Origin: Thalassotalea euphylliae
GTDB lineage: Bacteria > Pseudomonadota > Gammaproteobacteria > Enterobacterales > Alteromonadaceae
Reading direction: 5' to 3'
Assembly (NCBI RefSeq): GCF_003390335.1
Contig: NZ_QUOU01000001.1
Span: 3,162,001-3,226,000 of the forward strand
Length of the DNA stretch: 64,000 bases
Shown here: positions 34,826 through 42,931 of the stretch, one piece after another
How positions within the stretch are numbered: the first letter of the stretch is position 1
Layout of the letters: every line of letters begins with the position of its first letter
The notes under the pieces: generated by a model
Seen by the model: the letters and a program-made list of their open reading frames with translations, nothing else
Databases searched by the model: none
Told to the model about the DNA's origin: nothing
Made by a program: the position numbers and the translations under genes

Positions 34826-36174
34826 TACTTAGACTCCTTCTCTGCAATCTCAGCGATTAGACCAGCAGCTTGCTCGTCTAACTTGTGAAGTACAGATTTT
34901 GCTTTACCTGCTACAACGCTGTGTACAAGGATAAGCGGAAGTGCTGCGATTAGACCTAGTGCTGTTGTAACAAGTGCTAGAGAGATGTTACCCGCCATGA
35001 TTTTAGGGTCACCCGTACCGAATAATGTGATCGTTTGGAACGTCATGATCATACCGATAACTGTACCTAATAGCCCCATTAACGGAGCGATAGCAGCGAA
35101 CATCTTGATAATGTTAATACCACGGTCAACCGTTGGTGTTTCACGTAAGATTTGCTCGTCTAGTTTCAGCTCAAGTGTTTCAGCGTCAGCATCTTTGTTC
35201 TCGTGGTAAACTTTTAGTAAGCGACCAAGCGGGTTGTTGCTGTTTGGCTTGTCCATGTTCTTTGTTTGTGCTTTGATTTTTGAACCAACAGCAGTAAGAA
35301 CAAGCATACGCTCAAGCGCAATTAATAGACCAATGATTAGTAGTACAGTAATACCGTAACCTACTTCAGCACCTTGGTGGTAGAATTCCATCAATGTACG
35401 CTTACGAGTTTCTAACGCTAAGATAGCACCACGTGAAGGGTCAAGGTATAACGGCGCGTAACCAGAAGAAGTTGTGAAGTAACTAGTTGCTTCACCAGTA
35501 ATGTAACCAGCTGGTTGCTTAGCAAGTGGTTGAACTTGCGCTAACTCATCGTTGTAAGTTAAGTAACCGTTAGCAGATACAAGGTTGAAAGTACCAACAC
35601 GGGTTACTGTTTCTGAAGACTTAGTACCGTCAAGGTTAGTAACATCAGTTTGGAACTGAGCAATCTTACCAGATTCAGTCATTTCAGTTTGAAGTGCAAA
35701 CCATAACTCTTCTAAGTCAGGAAGGCTTGGGATTTCTTTTGAGTTAGCGATACGGTTTAATGTTTCGCCACGACCTGGGTACTGTGCGCTAACGATTGAA
35801 GTAGAAATCATACCGTAAGCATCAGCAGCTGCAGAGCGGCTCACACCGAACATTTCACCTAAAGTACCTTGTGCGTTATCAAGCTCTTGCTCTTTTTGTG
35901 CAAGTTTGATTTCGTTAGCAGCGTACTCTTTAGTTAAACGTGTGTTGCGGTCTTGCTGTGCTTTTAACTCAGCTTTTGCTTTGTTTAATAACGCTTGTTT
36001 GTCAGCACGTGCAGCCACGAATTCAGCTTCACGTTGCTTGTCTAGTTTAGCTTCTGAGATACGGTCAGCTTTAACTTGTTGTAACAACTGGTCTAATTCA
36101 TTAGCGTTAGCTGTTGTAGCGAAACCCGCTGACAGAGAAGCAGCAAGTAAAACGAAATTAATAACCTTTTTCAT
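34825..36174 (-). CDS. ttpC: TtpC-like MotA/TolQ/ExbB protein of TonB2 system
   Basis: A 449-residue protein with a signal peptide (residues 1-24), a long periplasmic coiled-coil (about 25-110: KADRISEAKLDKQREAEF, AELKAQQDRNTRLTKEY), a middle domain, then three membrane segments with the ExbB-type core (AAIAPLMGLLGTVIGMIMTF, MAGNISLALVTTALGLIAAL). This layout is that of Vibrio TtpC, an additional ExbB-like protein essential for TonB2 function. It overlaps the DUF3450 gene by one base. Confidence 0.92.
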   Translation of the reverse strand: MKKVINFVLLAASLSAGFATTANANELDQLLQQVKADRISEAKLDKQREAEFVAARADKQALLNKAKAELKAQQDRNTRLTKEYAANEIKLAQKEQELDNAQGTLGEMFGVSRSAAADAYGMISTSIVSAQYPGRGETLNRIANSKEIPSLPDLEELWFALQTEMTESGKIAQFQTDVTNLDGTKSSETVTRVGTFNLVSANGYLTYNDELAQVQPLAKQPAGYITGEATSYFTTSSGYAPLYLDPSRGAILALETRKRTLMEFYHQGAEVGYGITVLLIIGLLIALERMLVLTAVGSKIKAQTKNMDKPNSNNPLGRLLKVYHENKDADAETLELKLDEQILRETPTVDRGINIIKMFAAIAPLMGLLGTVIGMIMTFQTITLFGTGDPKIMAGNISLALVTTALGLIAALPLILVHSVVAGKAKSVLHKLDEQAAGLIAEIAEKESK

Positions 36175-36953
36175 TATTGTGCTCCTGCTGCAAATACTGG
36201 AAGTTTAGTTAAATCCATTGGCAATTGCTTGCGTGCCATACGGATAGTGTCAGTGATAGTCTTAGTGTACTCTTCACCTAACTCATCCCACGAACGAGAT
36301 GCGTTGTTCCAAACCCAAGCTTGTTTGTAATCAAGAGATTGTGCAATAAGCGCAACGCGACCCATGTGAACGAAGTCAGCGGTGATCGTACGGTCACCTA
36401 AGTCTAACTCACCTTGGTAAGCGTCAAATACGGTACCGTAGTTAGCTTCAATTTCGTACGCTTCAAGTACTAAGCGGAACTGCTCAGAAGTAGTGATGTT
36501 AGAATCTGCCATCACATCGCGTAAACCAGCAATGCGCTCTTTACGGTTTTCCAGATTCATTGGTACGTCAAGATCAACAAATTTTTCTAATATGTCGATC
36601 ATTTTGTACATTAGCGGTACAACGCCTTGCTTGATTTTATCGATACCATCGATTTGACGTTGTAATGATGCGATGTTCGCATTTTGGTCATCAACCATGC
36701 GTTGAACGTGATCATTGTAGCCTTTTAAAACTTCAGCTTCGTCAACCGTTGTGCGGTACTCAGCTAGTAAGTCTTGAGTTTGTTCGTAGATGCTATCGAT
36801 CTTGCTTTGTGATTTAGCTGATGCTTTGAAGATTTTTGCTTCAGCTTTTTGTAAATCAGTTAACGCATCAGCAGCAGCGATATTGCTACCAGCCAATGCA
36901 AAAACACCCGCTATCGTCGATGCGATAAGGCTTTTTTTACTTATTTTGGACAT
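36174..36953 (-). CDS. DUF3450 periplasmic protein of TonB2 operon
   Basis: A 259-residue protein with a signal peptide (residues 1-28, ending NIAAA-DA). The mature part is a long coiled coil (DLQKAEAKIFKASAKSQSKI, QRMVDDQNANIASLQRQIDG) followed by YKMIDILEKFVDLDVPMNLE and the EAYEIEANYGTVFDAYQGEL motif of DUF3450. The frame is open to 37112, but the ATG at 36953 starts a clear signal peptide and follows a GGGAA site. It is the first gene of the TonB2 operon. Its role in the complex is not known. Confidence 0.9.
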   Translation of the reverse strand: MSKISKKSLIASTIAGVFALAGSNIAAADALTDLQKAEAKIFKASAKSQSKIDSIYEQTQDLLAEYRTTVDEAEVLKGYNDHVQRMVDDQNANIASLQRQIDGIDKIKQGVVPLMYKMIDILEKFVDLDVPMNLENRKERIAGLRDVMADSNITTSEQFRLVLEAYEIEANYGTVFDAYQGELDLGDRTITADFVHMGRVALIAQSLDYKQAWVWNNASRSWDELGEEYTKTITDTIRMARKQLPMDLTKLPVFAAGAQ

Positions 36954-37364
36954 AGTTCCCAACCAATTGCTATTTAACTTAGATAACAAAAATTTAAAAC
37001 TCATCAATACTGATGAATCTAAATCTGCCATTAAAAAGGGTTTTATTAATCTAGAATACAACCAGCCAATATTCCCAGACGACAGCGAAACTGTCAACCT
37101 AGAACATCTCAATCAGAACTACTTTTTTGTAAATTTCCTAAACTGTTTCGCTTGTTAAACAGCGCCGCTGCTAAGCCTGAAACAATTTATTAAACTCACT
37201 AACATTGCCATAACAACTCAGTAAATTTGACTGTCGCTCGCGTATTCTCCTTCTCAATTTAACAAATTGCAGACTCATGTTTTACTAATTCATTCGTAGT
37301 AAGTCAAATCTAAATAAATAATAGCTTACAATTTATACAACCCATAAAGATTCAAATGCATTTT

Positions 37365-38069
37365 TTAAGTGCGAAACCAACCGGTAATTGAATAGCGACT
37401 GCGAGGTGAAAAAGGAGCGATAGAAGTTACCGAATGCACCTTGTTTACATCGAATAACGTTAACGAGTTAAATACTGGCATAAAAGCTTTAGTGGGGGTG
37501 CCGTCAATTTCAAACATTTGCAATAAGCCCCCCCAATCAGGGTGCCAGTTTGGACTTAATCCTAAGACATAAGCGTACTTTCGCGTTTCGCCAGGTAGGT
37601 TGTCGACATGCCTTGTTAAAAAATCACCAACGCGGTATCGCGTTGCTTGACCATCCGCATGTGTTATAGCGTGATTATCTGTGATGCGTTTAATAGTCGA
37701 CAGACATGTTTCACCGTTAATAAGCTCAAGTGCAGCCTTTAACAACTCAGGCGAGGAATCTTCAACTTTATGGCGACCATATAAAAAACCCTGTCCCTGC
37801 GCCGCTAACTTGTAGATACCTTGGTATAATTCCCGACGCTGTTGATTGTTTAGCTGAGCAATTTGTTCGTCACTGCCCTCACGATTTTGCTGATCAAGAA
37901 AAAAGGCATTGGTAAAGTTAAGATCTTGACTTAAACAACGTGCGAGAGGCTCTATACTCTCTACACTTAGAAAATCAAAAATGCGAACAATCCCCTGCTC
38001 GCTAAATTCTTCTTGTAAAGCCTGAAGCTCAGTTTCTGTTAAGGTGGGGTTGATGGTTAAGCTTGTCAA
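37365..38069 (-). CDS. 2OG-Fe(II) oxygenase, putative protein/peptide hydroxylase
   Basis: A 234-residue cytoplasmic enzyme of the 2-oxoglutarate/iron(II) superfamily (prolyl-4-hydroxylase-like fold). Metal ligands are visible: His and Asp in FLTRHVDNLPG and the distal His in FDVNKVHSVT. An Arg for 2-oxoglutarate lies in FSPRSRYSITGWFRT. The core LGLSPNWHPDWGGLLQMFE is shared with the next gene, so the two are probably paralogues. No signal peptide. It is in a pair with the upstream gene (18 bp apart). Substrate unknown. Confidence 0.85.
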   Translation of the reverse strand: MTSLTINPTLTETELQALQEEFSEQGIVRIFDFLSVESIEPLARCLSQDLNFTNAFFLDQQNREGSDEQIAQLNNQQRRELYQGIYKLAAQGQGFLYGRHKVEDSSPELLKAALELINGETCLSTIKRITDNHAITHADGQATRYRVGDFLTRHVDNLPGETRKYAYVLGLSPNWHPDWGGLLQMFEIDGTPTKAFMPVFNSLTLFDVNKVHSVTSIAPFSPRSRYSITGWFRT

Positions 38070-38087
38070 AGTTATTCCTTTTTTGTC

Positions 38088-38855
38088 TTACGATTTTGGG
38101 TTTTCGCCAGTGCGCAACCAGCCGGTAATCGACACACGCTTTTGCATGGCAAAGGGGCTAACATAGCCGACGTAGTGGTCAATTGGGATTTTAAAAATAT
38201 TAATTTCATTGAAGCTAGGCACAAAGCTATTGGTAATGTTGCCTTGCTCATCAAGCATATGTAATGCCCCGCCCCAATCAGGTCGCCATTCCTTAGTTAA
38301 GTTTATGACAAATGCCGCAACGCGATTTTTGTCCACGACGTTGTCATCATGAACATTTAAAAAATGGCCGGCACCAAAGCGCGTAATTTGCGCATCTGCA
38401 AAACTAATTTGGGGTGCCGATAAGAGCTCCCGAAAAAAGTTAAGTGTTGATTCAGTATTTAAGAACTCAATGATCTGATTAAAGAAGTGACCCGGTAGCA
38501 AGTTACTATGATAAATATCGTAAAGTGGAATATTTTCATAAAGGTATTGGAAACCGCTACTAGCTTGGGTATTAACGATCGTTTGTAAATCTGCTTTTTG
38601 CTCAGCAGTCCACGTATCGACCGCTCGCGCGTTTAAATCTTGATGTTGACCTTGGTGATTAAATACTAAATTCCAATCGACTTGCTGGCTAATATGCTGA
38701 TCAATAACGGCAGCAGTTTCAGCGTTTAACGCCCCCTTTACTTTAACAAAATGATTGTCCCTAAAGAAATCAATCAAATATTTAGGAGGGTGCTCAGCTG
38801 CTAATGCTAACAATGGCTGAGATGCTTTACTCATTGGCAGGTATGATAAATTCAT
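38088..38855 (-). CDS. 2OG-Fe(II) oxygenase, paralogue of neighbour
   Basis: A 255-residue cytoplasmic oxygenase. The His-x-Asp motif is in GHFLNVHDDNVVDKN, the distal His in FKIPIDHYVGYVSPF, and the 2-oxoglutarate Arg in KRVSITGWLRTGE. The region NLTKEWRPDWGGALHMLDEQ parallels the neighbour's NWHPDWGGLLQMFE, pointing to a tandem duplication. It is divergent from the TPR-sulfotransferase gene with 75 bp between starts, so the promoters likely share this short spacer. Substrate unknown; a protein or peptide prolyl or aspartyl side chain is the most likely kind. Confidence 0.85.
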   Translation of the reverse strand: MNLSYLPMSKASQPLLALAAEHPPKYLIDFFRDNHFVKVKGALNAETAAVIDQHISQQVDWNLVFNHQGQHQDLNARAVDTWTAEQKADLQTIVNTQASSGFQYLYENIPLYDIYHSNLLPGHFFNQIIEFLNTESTLNFFRELLSAPQISFADAQITRFGAGHFLNVHDDNVVDKNRVAAFVINLTKEWRPDWGGALHMLDEQGNITNSFVPSFNEINIFKIPIDHYVGYVSPFAMQKRVSITGWLRTGENPKS

Positions 38856-38930
38856 TAACTAAAATATTGCCATATAGTATCATCCGAGTCTCTCGAATTA
38901 GAAGATAAAAGCGTTAACCATCGCATTTTC

Positions 38931-40826
38931 ATGAAGACTATCAATACTATAAAAAAAGCAGAACAAGCTCATCGAAACGGAAAGCTCGACGAAGCAGAAG
39001 TTTTCTACCGTCAAGCATTGGCAAAGGAGCAAGCGATTGACGCCATCTACGGTTTGGCAACACTGAAAATGCAACAAAACTCGTTAACTGATGCCTACGC
39101 TTTATTTGAACAAGCGTTGAGCATCGAGCCATTTGCTCTCGATATTAATTTCAATTACCTACTTTGCCTGAAACAAGGGCGAGAATTAGCAAAAGCTTCT
39201 ACCTTGCTGGTTAAACTAAAAGACCACATTTGCCAAGATAGTCAAATGGTTGCCCCTTTCGCTCAAGCAGCTTTTGAAATTGGCGCATTCTCGCAAGTCA
39301 TCGACATTATCTCTGGCAGCAAGCATTTTGCGAGCCAAGAAAGCTTGTTATTTCTATTGATTCAAGCATATATGGCCGTTCAACACTGGCCTTCAGCGAT
39401 CGAATACTTGCAGCAGTTAAGACAAAAGCACCCTGACAATGCGCAGCTAATGAGCTTACTGGCCCAGTGCTATGGGCAAACACTCAACTTTAACCTAGCA
39501 ATGCCGCTATTCGAGCGGCTAGTTACTCAAAACGCTTCTGCCGATAACCTGTTGCGATATGCCGATTTGTGCCTGCTTGCTCAAGACAAGCCAAAAGCAG
39601 AGCTACTGATGATTCAGCTTGACGCAAAAACAAATGGTGATTCATCAATAGAGAAAAGCAGTTTTCACCAACATTTACTCACCGTAAAAATCAAACTGGC
39701 TAGACTAAATCACGACAAGCTTAATGCCATTAAACTTGCGCTTGAGTTGCTCACACTTGAGCCTACTAATTCCCTTGCTTGGCAGGTAGTGTATGAGCTT
39801 GGTAGTGAAGTTGAACGCGAAAAAGTAGCCGTAGAACTTCCCGGTATTATTGAGCTTTGCAAAAAGGATGGCTTTGACTATCGTCAAAACCTTTACACTT
39901 TGGCGAAAGTCTATGAGGGCCGGGAAGCGTATGATTTGGCATTTAACTGCTTTGAGCAAGCAAACCAAAGTCAACAGGCGAATTTAGCAAAACAAGCAGG
40001 TGCGCCATTTGATTTCGCCTCGCTCTCAGCTAACTACACTAAACTCGTCAGCATAAAATACCCTAAAGCAAATGCTCACCTTTGCAGTACAAAAGTCACA
40101 GAGCAAGCCCCGAGTAATGTGTTTATTGTTGGCATGCCCCGCTCAGGCACTACCTTGGTAAACCGGTTACTCTGTCAGGCTCCACACGTAAGCAGTGTTA
40201 ATGAGAGTAACGGTATCGCCGCTAGCTTCGAAACTATACTCAATCAAAAAACCTTATCTGAGCTGCCTTCTTTTTTGAGCGAAAATAGCAGCAAGTTTGT
40301 TAGTGAATACCATAGCCATTTACCTCACTTGCCACCAGAAACCAAGATGATTGTGGATAAAATGCCACACAACTTTCGTTTTGTTGGGGCAATTTTAACG
40401 ACTTTTCCTGACGCTAAAGTTGTCCAGATGCGGCGTCAACCTCAAGACTTAGCGCTTTCTATTTTCAGCCAGCAGTTTAACGATTATCACAACTACGCAT
40501 GTGATTTAGAAGCTATCGCTCACGCGATATTTCAAGCGAATAAATTGATGGACTTTTGGGCAATGAACTTTCCACAGCAAGTAATTGATCTCAGTTATGA
40601 ACAGTTAGTGAGCGCCCCCGAAGAAAAAGCGCAAGAGATATATAAGTTCTTATCACTTGACTGGCAGCCCAGTTACCTCGACTTCTATCAACAAGCCGTC
40701 CCGAGTTTTACCTTTAGTGAAGTACAGGTGAGGAAGCCAATTAATCGCAGTAAAATTGGCTTTGCTCGACACTACCACGCTCAGCTAGCCAACTTTAGGG
40801 AAATTTACAGTAACTTATCTAGGTAA
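38931..40826 (+). CDS. TPR-sulfotransferase
   Basis: A 631-residue cytoplasmic protein. Residues 1-350 are tetratricopeptide repeats (AEQAHRNGKLDEAEVFYRQA, IYGLATLKMQQNSLTDAYAL). Residues about 395-630 are a sulfotransferase domain with the 5'-PSB loop VFIVGMPRSGTTLVNRLL near 395, DKMPHNFRFVGAI and the FPDAKVVQMRRQPQDLALS segment that binds the 3'-phosphate. It would transfer sulfate from PAPS, with the TPR part binding the substrate protein. Its 3' end overlaps the convergent hydroxylase gene by 22 bp. Resembles tyrosylprotein sulfotransferase-type enzymes; the acceptor is unknown. Confidence 0.88.
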   Translation: MKTINTIKKAEQAHRNGKLDEAEVFYRQALAKEQAIDAIYGLATLKMQQNSLTDAYALFEQALSIEPFALDINFNYLLCLKQGRELAKASTLLVKLKDHICQDSQMVAPFAQAAFEIGAFSQVIDIISGSKHFASQESLLFLLIQAYMAVQHWPSAIEYLQQLRQKHPDNAQLMSLLAQCYGQTLNFNLAMPLFERLVTQNASADNLLRYADLCLLAQDKPKAELLMIQLDAKTNGDSSIEKSSFHQHLLTVKIKLARLNHDKLNAIKLALELLTLEPTNSLAWQVVYELGSEVEREKVAVELPGIIELCKKDGFDYRQNLYTLAKVYEGREAYDLAFNCFEQANQSQQANLAKQAGAPFDFASLSANYTKLVSIKYPKANAHLCSTKVTEQAPSNVFIVGMPRSGTTLVNRLLCQAPHVSSVNESNGIAASFETILNQKTLSELPSFLSENSSKFVSEYHSHLPHLPPETKMIVDKMPHNFRFVGAILTTFPDAKVVQMRRQPQDLALSIFSQQFNDYHNYACDLEAIAHAIFQANKLMDFWAMNFPQQVIDLSYEQLVSAPEEKAQEIYKFLSLDWQPSYLDFYQQAVPSFTFSEVQVRKPINRSKIGFARHYHAQLANFREIYSNLSR

Positions 40827-41974
40827 TTTTGGTTATCTTGTAAAAGCGACTTTCGCCATTCGAAGCTTTGCTGAATGGCTTTGCGCTCAGTCAAACTAAG
40901 CTCTGGGTGCCACACGGAAAAAATTAACACAATGCGATCTTCATCACTTGCATTGGTCGCTTCGTGGATATATGAATCGTCAAAAGCAATTAACTCTCCG
41001 ACTTGCCAGGCTTGTTTTTCGTCGGCTACTTTTAGGTAGCCGTCACCTGGCACCACTAATGGCAGATGTACCGTTAAACTGTGATTAGACAATCCGTAGT
41101 GTGGCGTAATATGTTGCCCAGCTTTGAGTACTGAATAAAACACTTCAAACGGTGTATCACCTAACCGATAAAGTGGTAAGCGATCAAGTAGCGCTAGCGT
41201 TTTGGGTAACAACGCAGCCAGTTCTGTGTTTAAGGCGCCATCTTTATAAAGGTGCAGAGCAGTCCAGTTTTTACTGCCCGCTAGCTGTTCAAATCCCTGT
41301 TGCTTATACTGCTCAGCCAAATAAGGCTCTCCTAGGCTGTCAATTTTATCAGTTAATTTGTTGAACTCACTGTGAATATCATCGAAACCTTGTGCGACCA
41401 ATTCAGCATCCATGGTATCACTGGCTGGCCAAAACGGACGTGCACTGATTGAGGGTAAATAAAATAAATGCGGGCGTTGCTGATCGGTGAGAAATTCAAA
41501 GGCCTGGTTATGGGTCTGCGGCCATATCGCTTGGTACACTCGACTCAATTCAGGCGCTTCTCCGATACTGCGCTGATGCTCATTAGTGAAGTAATCTCTT
41601 AGCGCAATATCGGCTTGATAAGACCTTTGTTTGGTTTGCTCCGCAACTTGTGGATAACGGTATAACATTGTCAAGCGCCCATCTAATTGATGCCCTTTCA
41701 CAAGCACAGCTAAGCCAAGGCGAGCTTCATCGTGATTGATAAAATATGTACCGGCATACAAGTAGCAAAGCACATTGTTTTTTGCGACCCGTAGGCAATT
41801 GATATACGCAGCTTTCGTCTCTTCGTGGCTGCCTAGTTGCTCTGATAGCACGGCTAAGCGATAAGCCTGATCAGTATGCTCAGGGTTTTCTTCAACGAAT
41901 TGCTGCAACAACTGAAAACCTTTTTGATGCTCCCCTTTATCGATTAAATTATCGATCACTTCAAGGTTTGTCAT
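40805..41974 (-). CDS. TPR-aspartyl/asparaginyl beta-hydroxylase
   Basis: A 389-residue cytoplasmic protein. Residues 1-100 hold TPR-like helices (GEHQKGFQLLQQFVEENPEH). Residues about 170-370 are an aspartyl/asparaginyl beta-hydroxylase (cupin-fold 2OG oxygenase) domain: LFYLPSISARPFWPASD, KAGQHITPHYGLSNHSLTVH with the first metal His, and FDDSYIHEATNASDEDRIVL with the second. It overlaps the methyltransferase gene by 14 bp. The TPR part suggests a protein target. Confidence 0.88.
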   Translation of the reverse strand: MTNLEVIDNLIDKGEHQKGFQLLQQFVEENPEHTDQAYRLAVLSEQLGSHEETKAAYINCLRVAKNNVLCYLYAGTYFINHDEARLGLAVLVKGHQLDGRLTMLYRYPQVAEQTKQRSYQADIALRDYFTNEHQRSIGEAPELSRVYQAIWPQTHNQAFEFLTDQQRPHLFYLPSISARPFWPASDTMDAELVAQGFDDIHSEFNKLTDKIDSLGEPYLAEQYKQQGFEQLAGSKNWTALHLYKDGALNTELAALLPKTLALLDRLPLYRLGDTPFEVFYSVLKAGQHITPHYGLSNHSLTVHLPLVVPGDGYLKVADEKQAWQVGELIAFDDSYIHEATNASDEDRIVLIFSVWHPELSLTERKAIQQSFEWRKSLLQDNQNYLDKLL

Positions 41975-42863
41975 TTTTTACTCCATCAATCAGCCAAGCA
42001 AAGGTTAGTGAATCGTTGGTTAAAATACTCTGGTAGCGGCAGCTAACACCTAATGCCTTAAACTTGTCAACTATCTCAATAATTTGACGCTCATCTTTTG
42101 CCACTTTGATGAGTTGGTTTAAGCGTGTGTATTCCGCAGAAAGCTTGCCCAACAAACTGCCGTTAAGCGCTTTGGCCTGCTGATAACGCCCGCTATTAAC
42201 AGCTAAAACAACTTGGTTAATCGTCTCAAAAACTTGCCCTGAAATGCTTGCTGTTAGGTTACCTTGATGCAGGCGAAGGTAGGCTTGACCAGCAGCTTCA
42301 AGTTCATCAATTGATATCTTCTGATCAACAAGGTGCTTTGCTTTTTCCAAAGGAGCTTCTGGTGCAAGCAGAAATTCTATTTCTCGATAGCGAAGGCGAT
42401 TAGCGCGAACAATCTCGCCTTCGCTATGATGGACAATAAACTGTAGCTGGCCAGTATTTTTGAGTACCCGAACCACTTGAGAAATTGTCTTGTCTATCGC
42501 GGCATATTCAAATCCAAACTGGCTGGTAACAGCATCCATTGACTGAGTGTCTTGGGGCAATTTGGCAAGGTCGACACCACCAACAAAAGATACATTCGTT
42601 TTATTGCTGACAGGCGTATTGTCGGCACTGGTGTAATCAACGCCAATATATTGGTTGTCGACGCTATACGAGGCCTTGAGTAAGCTTGAAATAACCGCAC
42701 CATTACCAGTGGCGAGATCGAGAACTTTCGCCTGACTTGGCAGACTGGCTTGCCAGTCTAACCATAATTGTTCAACTAACGCTTGCTCACTGCTGCTGGC
42801 AACGCAACTTTGTTGATTTCCTTGCTGCCAATATTGATGCCATGCTTCTTGTTCATTGCTCAT
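41961..42863 (-). CDS. class I SAM-dependent methyltransferase
   Basis: A 300-residue cytoplasmic methyltransferase. Motif I is AKVLDLATGNGAVISSLL near residue 40, followed by YIGVDYTS (motif II) and SMDAVTSQFGFEYAAIDKTI (motif IV region). The C-terminal half is helical. It is translationally coupled to the TPR-hydroxylase gene and 68 bp downstream of the TPR-2OG gene, so the three are probably one operon. The substrate is unknown. Confidence 0.88.
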   Translation of the reverse strand: MSNEQEAWHQYWQQGNQQSCVASSSEQALVEQLWLDWQASLPSQAKVLDLATGNGAVISSLLKASYSVDNQYIGVDYTSADNTPVSNKTNVSFVGGVDLAKLPQDTQSMDAVTSQFGFEYAAIDKTISQVVRVLKNTGQLQFIVHHSEGEIVRANRLRYREIEFLLAPEAPLEKAKHLVDQKISIDELEAAGQAYLRLHQGNLTASISGQVFETINQVVLAVNSGRYQQAKALNGSLLGKLSAEYTRLNQLIKVAKDERQIIEIVDKFKALGVSCRYQSILTNDSLTFAWLIDGVKNDKP

Positions 42864-42931
42864 AAATCTAACTTACTTAAATCTTTAAAAACGGGTTTCC
42901 TGTGCGCTGCCTTTTCTCCAAGCAACGTCCT

